Source: Pelagibacter sp047722505
GTDB taxonomy: Bacteria > Pseudomonadota > Alphaproteobacteria > Pelagibacterales > Pelagibacteraceae
Direction of reading: 5' to 3'
DNA length: 64,000 nucleotides
Assembly (NCBI RefSeq): GCF_047722505.1
Contig: NZ_CP159814.1
Span: forward strand, 806,001 to 870,000
The position numbers were made by a program, and so were the translations under genes. A model generated the notes under the pieces. It did no database searches. It had not been told where the DNA came from and saw only the letters and a list, made by a program, of their open reading frames with translations. Positions 17,537 through 26,779 of this stretch are shown here, piece after piece; the stretch's first letter is position 1, and each line of letters starts with the position of its first letter.

Positions 17537-18685
17537 TTACTGTACGGATCTTGAAAACTTTACAAGATCATTAATTAGAAGTTCTGGCTTCTCTAAAGCT
17601 GCAAAATGTCCTCCCCTTGGCATCTCAGTCCATTGAGTAATATTAAACATTCTGTCAACATATGATCGTGGAGGCCACTCTGACATTTCAGCTGGAAAAA
17701 CTGCAGCTGCTGTTGGAATTGCTATTTTTTTAAAGTCTTTAGGAAAAAAACGTCCGCCCTCTTCTCTTCTTCCATAATAAATCCAAGAAGCTGTATTAAA
17801 AGTTTTTGTGACTACATAAACCATAATATTAGACAATAAAGTATCTTTTGAATAAACACTTTCAATATCTCCATCCTTTAAATCCGACCATGAGTACATT
17901 TTTTCAATAATCCATGCTGCGATGCCAACAGGGCTATCCATCATACCATAACTTAATGTTTGCGGTTTTGTTGCTTGTTGAGTTCTGTATCCATCTTGCA
18001 TTATTTGATCTTTATTAAATCTTTGTTGCCACTCTTCTTCTTGTTTTGTTTGTGGACCATCAGGATGGCGCATAGTTAAACAATTAATATGAATTGCCTT
18101 ACATGATTTTGAATGATCATAACCAATCCAATTAGCAATAGTTGCACCCCAATCTCCACCTTGTGCTAAATAATTTTTATACTCAAGGTTTTTTGTCATT
18201 AGTTTATTTAATATCTCAGCTATTTTTCTTGGACCAATTGGTTTAGATGGTCTACCTGAAAATCCAAAGCCAGGTAAAGAAGGGACAATAACATCAAATG
18301 CATCTTCTTCCTTGCCACCGAATTTTTCTGGGTGCGCAAGTTTTTCAATAATATGTAAAAACTCTACAACTGATCCAGGCCATCCATGCATAAGAAGTAA
18401 TGGAGTTGGGGTAGTACCACTACCTTTTTCATGAATAAAATGGATTTCAATATCATCTACAACAGATGTAAAATTTGAAAATTTATTTATTTCTGCTTCA
18501 TGTTTTCTCCAGTCAAAATCTTTGACCCAATAACTTGATATTTCCTTCATGTAATCAAGATTACTTCCATATTTCCAATCACCATCATCTGGCATTTCAT
18601 GCCATGGGTAATTTTTTACCTTAGTATAAATTTCTTGAAGTGTTTTATTGGGAATATTTAGCTTAAAAGGCTTAATCATTATCAA
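17537..18685 (-). CDS. Epoxide hydrolase (alpha/beta hydrolase with EHN domain)
   Basis: A 382-residue hydrolase. Residues about 3-115 form the epoxide-hydrolase N-terminal domain, with the oxyanion motif HGWPGS at 100-105. The nucleophile aspartate is D178 in QGGDWGA, and a catalytic histidine lies near the end in PRGGHFAALEKPELL. These match microsomal-type epoxide hydrolases, which open epoxides to diols. It is convergent with the Ldh2 gene with no gap at all and has its own promoter near 18700. Confidence 0.88.
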   Translation of the reverse strand: MIMIKPFKLNIPNKTLQEIYTKVKNYPWHEMPDDGDWKYGSNLDYMKEISSYWVKDFDWRKHEAEINKFSNFTSVVDDIEIHFIHEKGSGTTPTPLLLMHGWPGSVVEFLHIIEKLAHPEKFGGKEEDAFDVIVPSLPGFGFSGRPSKPIGPRKIAEILNKLMTKNLEYKNYLAQGGDWGATIANWIGYDHSKSCKAIHINCLTMRHPDGPQTKQEEEWQQRFNKDQIMQDGYRTQQATKPQTLSYGMMDSPVGIAAWIIEKMYSWSDLKDGDIESVYSKDTLLSNIMVYVVTKTFNTASWIYYGRREEGGRFFPKDFKKIAIPTAAAVFPAEMSEWPPRSYVDRMFNITQWTEMPRGGHFAALEKPELLINDLVKFSRSVQ

Positions 18686-18728
18686 TTTACAGTATATACT
18701 TTTTAAAAATTCATACTAAATATACCTC

Positions 18729-19640
18729 ATGCTTTCAAATAAAGAAATTGTTTGTCCTAATAACCTTCTAGACCATGCATATAAGAAAAAAGGTGTTAAT
18801 GCTGCAATCGTTAACGCAGGTCTACCCTTACCAATGCTTTCAGTTCAGGATGCTGTTAATGAAAACTTAATTACTCCTATTTTTATAGGAGATAAAAAAG
18901 AAATTCTTAAATGTGCTGAAGATTTAAAATGGGATATCTCATCATATGAAATAATTCATGAACCTGTAGAAAACAATACAGCAGCAATAGCTGCTAAACT
19001 TGCTAGCCAAGATAAAGTAAAAATTATTGTTAAGGGTCATATTCATACAGATATTTTAATGAAAGAAGTTTTAAAAAGAGATTACAATTTACTTGGGAAA
19101 ACAAGACTAAGCCACATATGGCATATGACGAATACTAAAGACGACAAACCACTTATAATTACTGATGGTGCTTTAAATGTTTTACCTAATATAAAGACAA
19201 AAATGCATATCTTAAGAAATGTAATTGATTTTTCAAAGCGTATAGGAATTGAAAGACCAAAAGTTGCAGTTCTATCAGCAACAGAAGAAATTTTGGATAG
19301 TGTGCCAAGCTCTATTGAGGCAGATGAGATTACAAAACTTGCAAAAAAAGATAATTTAGATGCTGATGTTTTTGGTCCCTTGGCATTTGATAATAGTATT
19401 TCAAAAAAATCTGCTGCTATAAAAGGTGTTAAAAATATTGTAGCTGGTGATGCAGATGTATTATTAGTTCCAAGTGTTGAGACTGGAAATAGTTTAGTTA
19501 AAATAATGATTTACTTTATGGGTGCTTGTGCAGCTGGTGTTGTTGTAGGAGGTAAAGTGCCAATAGTAATTACTAGCAGATCTGATGAAGCGCAAGCTAG
19601 ATTGGCCTCTATTGCCGCTGCTGTTGTTGCTTTAGACTAA
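18729..19640 (+). CDS. pta: Phosphate acetyl/butyryltransferase
   Basis: A 303-residue enzyme of the PTA/PTB family that interconverts acyl-CoA and acyl phosphate. Markers are IVKGHIHTDILMKEVL near residue 103, ITDGALNVLP near 144 and the C-terminal KVPIVITSRSDEA near 281, the substrate-binding region of the family. It is the short form, without the regulatory N-terminal domain of E. coli Pta. In sulfonate users such enzymes turn acetyl phosphate from Xsc into acetyl-CoA; Xsc itself is not in the window. hpsN follows 62 bases on. Confidence 0.85.
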   Translation: MLSNKEIVCPNNLLDHAYKKKGVNAAIVNAGLPLPMLSVQDAVNENLITPIFIGDKKEILKCAEDLKWDISSYEIIHEPVENNTAAIAAKLASQDKVKIIVKGHIHTDILMKEVLKRDYNLLGKTRLSHIWHMTNTKDDKPLIITDGALNVLPNIKTKMHILRNVIDFSKRIGIERPKVAVLSATEEILDSVPSSIEADEITKLAKKDNLDADVFGPLAFDNSISKKSAAIKGVKNIVAGDADVLLVPSVETGNSLVKIMIYFMGACAAGVVVGGKVPIVITSRSDEAQARLASIAAAVVALD

Positions 19641-19702
19641 TTCTTCATTGAAATAATCACATTAATGTTTTAAATAAAGCTTCAAAATTAGAGAGGGAAA
19701 CA

Positions 19703-20989
19703 ATGGCTATAACATATTTAAAAAAATCACCCAAAACATCATCAACAGACGACACTAAAACAACTGGAATTGTTCAAGATTTATTAAAAAATATTGAAAC
19801 TACTAAAGAACAAGGCTGTATCGATCTTACAAAGAAATTTGATAAATATGATGGTGATATTATTGTTTCCAAAGAAAGAATTGAAGAGATTAAAAAAACA
19901 TTAGACCAAAAAACAAAAGATGATGTTCAGTTTTCATACGAAAGAGTTAGAAAGTTTGCTGAAGCACAATTAAAAAACTATGGTCAAGATTTTGAAGTAG
20001 AGCTTTCAGATGGATTATTTGCCGGTCAAAAGCTAATACCAGTTAATACTGCTGGATGTTATGTACCAGGAGGTCGTTATGCACACATTGCATCAGCTGT
20101 TATGAGCGTAACAACAGCAAAAGTTGCGGGTGTAAAAAATGTTATCGCCTGTAGCCCTCCAAAAGAAGGTGTAGGTGCTCATCCAACAATTATTTATACA
20201 GCTGATCTATGTGGTGCTGATGTAATTTTAAATTTAGGTGGTGTTCCAGCAATTGCTGCAATGACTAATGGTTTATTTAATAATCCTGCAGCTGATATTA
20301 TTGTTGGTCCTGGAAACCAGTTTGTAGCAGAAGCAAAAAGAATTTTATTTGGAAAAGTAGGTATTGATTTATTTGCAGGCCCTACAGAAATTGGAATTAT
20401 TGCTGATGCTAAAGCTGATCCTGAGATAGTAGCTGTAGATTTAGTTGGTCAAGCAGAACACGGTTACAACTCACCTTGTTGGTTATACACAACGAGTAAA
20501 GAACTTGCAGAAAAAGTAATGAAAAGAGTTCCAGAGTTAATTGCAGAATTACCAGAAGTTCCAAGAACAAATGCAGATGCTGCTTGGAGAGATTATGGTG
20601 AAGTTATTCTTTGTGATACTGATGAAGAAATGGCAACTATTAGTGATGTGTATGCTCCAGAACACTTAGAAGTTCAGACAGAAAATTTAGAATGGTTTCA
20701 CAAAAGACTTACAAACTATGGTTCTTTATTTATTGGTGAAGAAACAACTGTTGCTTATGGAGACAAGTGCTCAGGAACTAATCATATACTTCCAACTAAA
20801 GGTGCAGGAAGATATACGGGTGGATTATTTGTTGGTAAGTTTGTTAAAACTTTAAGTTTTCAAAGAATGACAAAAGAGTCTACTGAATTAGTTGGTGCTG
20901 CAGCGGCAAGAATTTCTAGATACGAAGGAATGGAAGCGCACGCAAGAACAGGTGACGTTAGACTTAAAAAGTACGGTTATTCTAGCTAA
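19703..20989 (+). CDS. hpsN: Sulfopropanediol 3-dehydrogenase-like protein (HpsN; histidinol dehydrogenase family)
   Basis: A 428-residue NAD-dependent dehydrogenase of the HisD superfamily. NTAGCYVPGGRYAHI (about 111-125), NLGGVPAIAAM, VGPGNQFVAEAKR and the zinc-ligand region GQAEHGYNSP are conserved. The C-terminal VAYGDKCSGTNHILPTKG and EGMEAHARTGDVRLKKYG match the HpsN branch, which oxidises 2,3-dihydroxypropanesulfonate to sulfolactate, rather than true HisD. AGAGAGGGAAAC precedes the ATG. No histidine genes lie nearby, which supports a catabolic role; exact substrate is inferred. Confidence 0.82.
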   Translation: MAITYLKKSPKTSSTDDTKTTGIVQDLLKNIETTKEQGCIDLTKKFDKYDGDIIVSKERIEEIKKTLDQKTKDDVQFSYERVRKFAEAQLKNYGQDFEVELSDGLFAGQKLIPVNTAGCYVPGGRYAHIASAVMSVTTAKVAGVKNVIACSPPKEGVGAHPTIIYTADLCGADVILNLGGVPAIAAMTNGLFNNPAADIIVGPGNQFVAEAKRILFGKVGIDLFAGPTEIGIIADAKADPEIVAVDLVGQAEHGYNSPCWLYTTSKELAEKVMKRVPELIAELPEVPRTNADAAWRDYGEVILCDTDEEMATISDVYAPEHLEVQTENLEWFHKRLTNYGSLFIGEETTVAYGDKCSGTNHILPTKGAGRYTGGLFVGKFVKTLSFQRMTKESTELVGAAAARISRYEGMEAHARTGDVRLKKYGYSS

Positions 20990-20991
20990 AC

Positions 20992-21597
20992 TTAGATAAT
21001 TTCCATTAGCACTGTTAAAGCCAAAATAGACATGAAAAGAATTATCAAATAATTTATTCTTTTCCACACTTTTGAACTTTTAAGGTATTTAGAAAAATAT
21101 TTTGAAAGATATCCTATTATAAAAAAAAATAGGAATGAGGAAATGGCTGCCCCAGCACCAAAGTAATACTTATCCACTTGACTAAGGCTTTTAGAGAAGT
21201 TTCCTAGGAAAAATACAGTGTCTGAATAAACGTGTGGATTTAGAAAAGTAAAACCTAATGTTTTAACTACAATATTAGGTAAATTATTAGTTTTACTATC
21301 TACATTAAATGAAGCATCTGAAACTTTAGTTTTAATTTTTACCCAAATAAAATGTAATAAAAATAATAAGAGTAAAATATTAAAAATTAACTCAATAGTT
21401 GGTGTGAAATAATTATTTAGATATTGAAATAAAAAAATTCCTAAAAAAATTAATATTAAATCAGATATTGAACAAATTAAACAAACAAGAAATATATATT
21501 GTTTTTTTAACCCTTGTTCTATGACAAATATATTTTGAGCACCTATTGCTAGAATTAAACTTAATCCAGTTAAAAAACCTAATATTAAATAATCCAT
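20992..21597 (-). CDS. LysE/ArgO family amino-acid exporter
   Basis: A 201-residue inner-membrane protein with about six helices. The N-terminus GFLTGLSLILAIGAQNIFVIEQGL is the LysE/ArgO signature, and LNPHVYSDTVFFLG in the middle is conserved in the same group. It should export basic amino acids such as lysine or arginine. It converges with hpsN, leaving 2 bases, and is 9 bases downstream of the betaine permease gene on its own strand. Confidence 0.9.
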   Translation of the reverse strand: MDYLILGFLTGLSLILAIGAQNIFVIEQGLKKQYIFLVCLICSISDLILIFLGIFLFQYLNNYFTPTIELIFNILLLLFLLHFIWVKIKTKVSDASFNVDSKTNNLPNIVVKTLGFTFLNPHVYSDTVFFLGNFSKSLSQVDKYYFGAGAAISSFLFFFIIGYLSKYFSKYLKSSKVWKRINYLIILFMSILALTVLMEII

Positions 21598-21606
21598 TAA
21601 GTTTTA

Positions 21607-23115
21607 TTAAACTCTTTTTTTACCCTGAACAACCCTATCAAGTATTAATGCAACAAATAAAATAGCTATACCTGCAAGTATACCTTGTCCAACATTAGCA
21701 TATTGTAGTGCTTCAAGAACATCTTGTCCTAAACCTTTTGCACCTATTAGAGATGCTACAACTACCATGGCTAAACTTAACATTACAGTTTGGTTCACAC
21801 CCGCTAGTATTGAAGGAGTAGCTAATGGTAGATCTACTTTTCTTAGTAAATACCATTTAGTTGCACCGTAAGCGATAGCTGCTTCTCGTATGGCTTCTGG
21901 TACTCCACGTAATCCTAAAACAGTAAGTCTTACAACAGGTGTACCACCAAAAATCATTGTAATGATTACTGCCGCAACCTTTCCAGTTCCAAAAAATGCT
22001 ATTACTGGAATCATAAATACAAAGGCTGGCATTGTTTGCATGAAATCCATTATCGGTCTAATTAATGAATAAAATCTTTGTCGTCTTGCACAGAAAATTC
22101 CAAGTGGAATGCCTATTGCTATACTTAAAATTGCAGCAGTTCCTAATAAGGCAAGTGTCGTCATTGCTTTAACCCAAAAACCTAAAAAACCCATGTAACA
22201 TAAAAATCCTGTTGAATAAATTGCAGCTCTCGGCCCCGCTGATAAGCCTGTTAAAGTTACAATTGCAGTTATAATTACAATCCAAGGAGTTTTAACAAAC
22301 AATAATTCCAAGAAATCTAATACCGACCTAATACCAATTGTTATAGCAGTAAAAATCACATCTCCTTTAACCACAGCATAATCAAAAATAATCTCTATCC
22401 ATTTAATTGAAAATAATCTTATTTCTGGATGAGTTGGGAACGTATCCATTACCTGAAGTAAGCCCGGAAAACTATAATGAATAACAGTAAAGATCATTAT
22501 AACAGAGGTAAAAATACTACTGTAGATGTAATTTTTCGTCTGCATACCTGGATGAATAGATTTATCAGATAACCATTCAGAATATTTCTTTTCTAAAATT
22601 GAATTCGCTAAAATACCTTGAGCAATCTTTACTGCTATCAATAAAATAAAACCAAATATAGCAATCCAAATTGCAGAAGCTTCTACTCTTGTGATTTCAT
22701 CTAAATAACCCTGCATCGCATCCTCTAAAGATTTTATGTTTCTTTTAAACACATCGATTTTATCTGGATTATTTTCTATCGCTGCTTCTAATTGTTTATT
22801 TCTAAAAGCTATTGTACCTTGAACTTGCTCAACTTTAGCAACAGCATCTGCGGTAATATTACCAAATAAACCTCTGATGATTTGTACTACAGAAAAAGTT
22901 TCAATGATTAAAAACGCTAATGTCCAATTCCAAACATTACGCATTCCAAACCAAATTGGTCCAAGTATGAATGCAAATAAATTAAATGAAAATGAGTAAG
23001 TAGGTTTACTACCAATTTTTTTAAACTCTTTAATATAATAATCTGGATTACTTTTTACAAAGTCAGTAATCAATTCGTCTCTAGATGGGTTTATAATTGC
23101 TTTATTCTCCATCAC
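21607..23115 (-). CDS. proW: Glycine betaine/proline ABC transporter permease with extra N-terminal domain
   Basis: A 502-residue permease. The core (about 290-490) is of ProW/OpuAB type, with the EAA loop VPEAIREAAIAYGATKWY and LPLATPSILAGVNQT. The N-terminal 200 residues are extra: NLFAFILGPIWFGMRNVW looks like a DUF2628-type membrane segment, followed by a charged helix of about 50 residues and another membrane helix. It overlaps the ATPase gene by 14 bases, and the binding protein is upstream. It should import glycine betaine or a related osmolyte. Confidence 0.88.
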   Translation of the reverse strand: MMENKAIINPSRDELITDFVKSNPDYYIKEFKKIGSKPTYSFSFNLFAFILGPIWFGMRNVWNWTLAFLIIETFSVVQIIRGLFGNITADAVAKVEQVQGTIAFRNKQLEAAIENNPDKIDVFKRNIKSLEDAMQGYLDEITRVEASAIWIAIFGFILLIAVKIAQGILANSILEKKYSEWLSDKSIHPGMQTKNYIYSSIFTSVIMIFTVIHYSFPGLLQVMDTFPTHPEIRLFSIKWIEIIFDYAVVKGDVIFTAITIGIRSVLDFLELLFVKTPWIVIITAIVTLTGLSAGPRAAIYSTGFLCYMGFLGFWVKAMTTLALLGTAAILSIAIGIPLGIFCARRQRFYSLIRPIMDFMQTMPAFVFMIPVIAFFGTGKVAAVIITMIFGGTPVVRLTVLGLRGVPEAIREAAIAYGATKWYLLRKVDLPLATPSILAGVNQTVMLSLAMVVVASLIGAKGLGQDVLEALQYANVGQGILAGIAILFVALILDRVVQGKKRV

Positions 23116-24154
23116 TACCCTCTACAACTGCTTTAAGTAAATCTGCCTGTGTTATCACACCAATATTTTTTTTTTCATTATCAATTACTAATATTGGCTC
23201 ATCTTTAATGGAAGATTTTTCTATTAATTTGTTTAATAAATCATTTTCATGAACACTTTCTAAATTTTTAGTGATTGATCCAAATTCCTTTTCAAATTTT
23301 TCAACAGGCTGCATGATAGATTTAGCTTGAACAATTTTTAATCTAGAAATTCCCTTAACAAAGTCTGCTACATAACTATCTGCTGGCTTCATGACTATTT
23401 CTTCTGGCGTTCCTATTTGAATAACCTTTCCATCTCTCATGATTGCAATTCTATGACCTACCCTTACTGCTTCATCTAAGTCGTGAGTTATAAACACTGT
23501 GGTCTTTTTCATTTGTTTTGAAAGTTTGATAAATTCTGCTTGAAGCTGTCTTCTAATCAATGGATCTAGTGCACTAAATGGTTCATCCATTAATAAAACA
23601 TCAGGATCTGCTGCTAGAGCTCTTGCTAATCCAACTCTTTGTTGCATTCCACCTGAAAGTTCGTGAGCAAATTTATTTCCCCAGCCTTGAAGCTCTACAA
23701 TATCTAAAATCTTGTTAGCAGCATCCAATCTATCATTTTTACTTATACCTCTTATTTCAAGTGGCATTGCTATATTGTCTAATACTGATCTATGGGGCAT
23801 TAGAGCAAAGTTTTGGAAAACCATCCCTATCTTTTTATTTCTTAGATCTTGCAAACTTTTTGAATCAAACTTCATTACATCTTCATTATCGATTAAAATT
23901 TGACCTGAAGTTGGTTCTAATAATCTATTGATATGCCTAACTAAAGTAGATTTACCGCTACCAGAAAGACCCATTACACAAAAAATCTCCCCTGTTTTTA
24001 CGTTAAAAGAGACATCTGATACGCCAATTACTGAATTATATTTTTCTAAAGCTTCTTGTTTTGAAATATGTTCATTTTGAATAGCATTTAACGCTTCTTT
24101 GGAATTATTACCAAATATCTTCCAAACATTTTTTATTTCAATAGCTGAGTTCAT
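23102..24154 (-). CDS. proV: Glycine betaine/proline ABC transporter ATP-binding protein
   Basis: A 350-residue ATPase of the ProV/OpuAA type. Walker A is GLSGSGKST (62-70), the signature LSGGMQQRVGLARAL and Walker B VLLMDEPFSALDP follow, and TVFITHDLDEAVRVG holds the switch histidine. The N-terminal 40 residues carry the ProV-specific segment before the ATPase fold. The C-terminus has one CBS-like half (DEPILVIDNEKKNIGVITQADLL), shorter than in E. coli ProV. It follows proX and overlaps proW by 14 bases. Confidence 0.92.
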   Translation of the reverse strand: MNSAIEIKNVWKIFGNNSKEALNAIQNEHISKQEALEKYNSVIGVSDVSFNVKTGEIFCVMGLSGSGKSTLVRHINRLLEPTSGQILIDNEDVMKFDSKSLQDLRNKKIGMVFQNFALMPHRSVLDNIAMPLEIRGISKNDRLDAANKILDIVELQGWGNKFAHELSGGMQQRVGLARALAADPDVLLMDEPFSALDPLIRRQLQAEFIKLSKQMKKTTVFITHDLDEAVRVGHRIAIMRDGKVIQIGTPEEIVMKPADSYVADFVKGISRLKIVQAKSIMQPVEKFEKEFGSITKNLESVHENDLLNKLIEKSSIKDEPILVIDNEKKNIGVITQADLLKAVVEGSDGE

Positions 24155-24193
24155 CAGATCCGTTCGAAAATTTAATAGTTTTTAAAGAAATGT

Positions 24194-24220
24194 ACCCGGC
24201 AACAAATAAGGTCGCCGGGT
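24194..24220 (-). terminator. Intercistronic hairpin between proX and proV
   Basis: Arms CCCGGCAAC and GTCGCCGGG (8 of 9 pairs) around a short loop stand 17 bases after the proX stop. The hairpin is GC-rich for this genome, but no long T-run follows on the minus strand. It may act as a partial terminator or protect the proX mRNA, giving more binding protein than ATPase and permease. Confidence 0.65.
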
Positions 24221-24236
24221 AAAAATTTAACTTATC

Positions 24237-25199
24237 TTAAAGTCCTAACCAACCATCAACTTTAGATTTATTATTTTTCATCCATGTTCTAGCAACATCA
24301 GCTGGTTGTTTTTTCTCAACTGAAATTGCATATGCCATAGCTGAAACATCATCTCCTGTTAATTGAAAGTTCTTAAAAAACTCAACAATAGCTGGAGATT
24401 TACTCTCTAAAGAAGTACCCCAACCAATTTGAATTTTTTTAAGTGCATCTTTTGAAGCAACATAAGATTTTTTGTACCAGTCAGCATCTTCTTTAGGTTG
24501 TACCATTTTGTATTTAGCTGGATCATGTTTTGGCTCTTCCAACATAACTACATCTGCCATTCCCCAAATTGCGTGTGGTTTATAACAATAGAATGCATAA
24601 CCTTCACCTTTTTTAATTGAGTCAAGTACTCTTGCATTTTTAACTGCTTCTGCTGCTCTTATCGCTTCAATACCAGCATCATATAAACCGTAGTCTCTTA
24701 ATTTAACTTGGTTCGCATTTGCTGATGCCCAACCATCTGCTCCAATCCAAAATTCACCTTTACCATTACCATCACTATCCATTGCTTTAACAACTTCTGG
24801 TCTAGCTAAGTCTTCGATTGCAGTAATATTAAATTTTTTCGCAAACTGTTGAGAAACACAATAACCTTGGTCTCCATCATATGGGTTGCTACTTAATTTT
24901 AAAGTTCCTTTAGGAACTAAATCATTTGTATAAGCTTGTTGGTTTGGTAACCAGATATCAGGGTGAACTTCGATTTCACCTTTACTTCTATCAATTGCAC
25001 CATAGATCGCAGTATTATTTCCTGGAACTAATTCTGCTTCTCCACCCATTTTGTCTATAACAACTGCTGCTAATAAGTTAGCAATAGCTGTTGCACCTGT
25101 CCAACCTGGATCTCCTATTTTAACTTTCTCAGCGAATGTTGAAAAAGTAGCAAATAAAGAAATTAAACCAGCTACAAGTGTAGTTTTTATTATTTTCAT
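24237..25199 (-). CDS. proX: Glycine betaine/proline ABC transporter substrate-binding protein
   Basis: A 320-residue periplasmic protein of the ProX/OpuAC family. The ATG at 25199 is chosen because GAGAGG lies just before it and a signal peptide follows (MKIIKTTLVAGL..., ending STFAEKV). An upstream in-frame start at 25253 would add 18 residues. The mature part has VKIGDPGWTGATAI, EVHPDIWLPNQ and YCYKPHAIWGMADVVMLEEP, where tryptophans and tyrosines are expected to form the box for the trimethylammonium group. First gene of the proXVW operon. Confidence 0.9.
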   Translation of the reverse strand: MKIIKTTLVAGLISLFATFSTFAEKVKIGDPGWTGATAIANLLAAVVIDKMGGEAELVPGNNTAIYGAIDRSKGEIEVHPDIWLPNQQAYTNDLVPKGTLKLSSNPYDGDQGYCVSQQFAKKFNITAIEDLARPEVVKAMDSDGNGKGEFWIGADGWASANANQVKLRDYGLYDAGIEAIRAAEAVKNARVLDSIKKGEGYAFYCYKPHAIWGMADVVMLEEPKHDPAKYKMVQPKEDADWYKKSYVASKDALKKIQIGWGTSLESKSPAIVEFFKNFQLTGDDVSAMAYAISVEKKQPADVARTWMKNNKSKVDGWLGL

Positions 25200-25297
25200 T
25201 ATATTCCTCTCGATTAATTTAAAAACGAAGCATAACTTATAACTTTTGAACAAGTCAAAGAAAATTAGCTACTTATTATGATTGCTATGATTGAATT

Positions 25298-26779
25298 TTA
25301 AGAGTGACTAATCCAGATAGTTTTAGTTTGAAGGTATTGATCTAGTGCTTCTGTACCTTGATCTCTACTCAATGAACCAGATTGTCTATATCCACCAAAA
25401 GGTGTTTTAATATCACCTTCAGAAAAAGTATTAACTGAAACAGTTCCACATGGAAGGCTTTTAGCCATATGAAAAGCTCTATCAATATCTTGAGTGAAAA
25501 CACTTGCATGCAATCCATACTTTGAATTACTTGCAATTTTTAATGCCTCTTCATCACTATTAATTGTAAGAACACCAAGTACTGGTCCAAAAATTTCTTC
25601 TTGGGCAATTGTCATGTTTTCTTTTAAATCATCAAATAGAGTTGGTTTTGCAAAAAATCCTTTTTGATCACCACTTGATACGCCACCAAATAATAGTTTA
25701 GCTCCTTCATCAATTCCTTTTTGAATATAACCATCAACTGTTGCTAAATGTTTTTTAGAAATCATTGATCCCATATTACTTTCTGGATCTAATGGATCTC
25801 CAGCTTTAAGTGCTTTTACTTTTTTTGAAACTTTATCTAAAAATTCATCTTTAACTTTGCTGTGAATTATTTGTCTCATATTTGCTGAACAGTTTTGTCC
25901 ACCATTCCAAAAAGCAGAATTAATTGCATTATCAATTAAATCATCTGTAATCTTTGCATCTTCTAAAACTATAAACGGACTTTTTCCACCCATCTCTAAA
26001 CCAATTGTTTTTAAATTACTTTCTCCAGAATATTTCATGAATAGTCCACCTACTTCTGTTGAGCCTGTAAATGAAACCGCATCAACATCATCATGTCTAC
26101 CAAGTGCTTCACCAACATCTCCAAAGCCAGGCAGTACATTTAAAACTCCATCTGGAATACCTGCTTCTTTTGCAATTTGTGCAACTCTAATTGCAGTTAA
26201 AGGTGTGTCTTCTGCTGGTTTAATTATAACTGAACATCCAGCAGCTAATGCTGGTGCCATTTTCCAAACTGACATCATTAAAGGAAAATTCCAAGGAACA
26301 ACTCCTGCAACAACACCTATTGGTTCTTTAACAATTAAACTAGTTAGTGATGGTTCTGTTGGTCCAACTTTACCAAATACTTTATCTATTAATTCTCCAT
26401 ACCACTGAAAATGCATTGGGGCATCATTTGCAACTTCATTAATGCAGTCTCCAATTAATTTTCCTGTATCTACACATTCAAGAACAGAATTTTCTTCTCC
26501 AGTTTGTCTTAGTAGTTCCGCAAATTTCAGTAACACATCTTTTCTAAATTCTGGAGATGTTCTAGACCAAACACCACTATTAAAAGCTTTTCTTGATACT
26601 TTTACAGCATGGTCTACGTCTTTATGATTACATTTTGCAACAGAACAAAGATTTTCACCCGTTGCAGGATTTATATTTTCAAACTTTTCACCATCAATAG
26701 CATCAACGTACTTACCATCAATAAAAGCTCTACCCTCAAACTTAATCTTGCTTGCTATAGATTTATAATCAGAAGCCAT
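25298..26779 (-). CDS. NAD-dependent aldehyde dehydrogenase (PuuC/betaine-aldehyde type)
   Basis: A 493-residue ALDH. The catalytic glutamate is in GLEMGGKSPFIV and the cysteine in WNGGQNCSANMR; the cofactor loop SFTGSTEVGG and the C-terminal TPFGGYRQSGSLSRD are present. The sequence resembles enzymes acting on amino-aldehydes such as gamma-glutamyl-aminobutyraldehyde or betaine aldehyde. It sits upstream of proX and one base after the VOC gene. Betaine aldehyde is tempting given the neighbours but is not proven by sequence. Confidence 0.88.
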   Translation of the reverse strand: MASDYKSIASKIKFEGRAFIDGKYVDAIDGEKFENINPATGENLCSVAKCNHKDVDHAVKVSRKAFNSGVWSRTSPEFRKDVLLKFAELLRQTGEENSVLECVDTGKLIGDCINEVANDAPMHFQWYGELIDKVFGKVGPTEPSLTSLIVKEPIGVVAGVVPWNFPLMMSVWKMAPALAAGCSVIIKPAEDTPLTAIRVAQIAKEAGIPDGVLNVLPGFGDVGEALGRHDDVDAVSFTGSTEVGGLFMKYSGESNLKTIGLEMGGKSPFIVLEDAKITDDLIDNAINSAFWNGGQNCSANMRQIIHSKVKDEFLDKVSKKVKALKAGDPLDPESNMGSMISKKHLATVDGYIQKGIDEGAKLLFGGVSSGDQKGFFAKPTLFDDLKENMTIAQEEIFGPVLGVLTINSDEEALKIASNSKYGLHASVFTQDIDRAFHMAKSLPCGTVSVNTFSEGDIKTPFGGYRQSGSLSRDQGTEALDQYLQTKTIWISHS

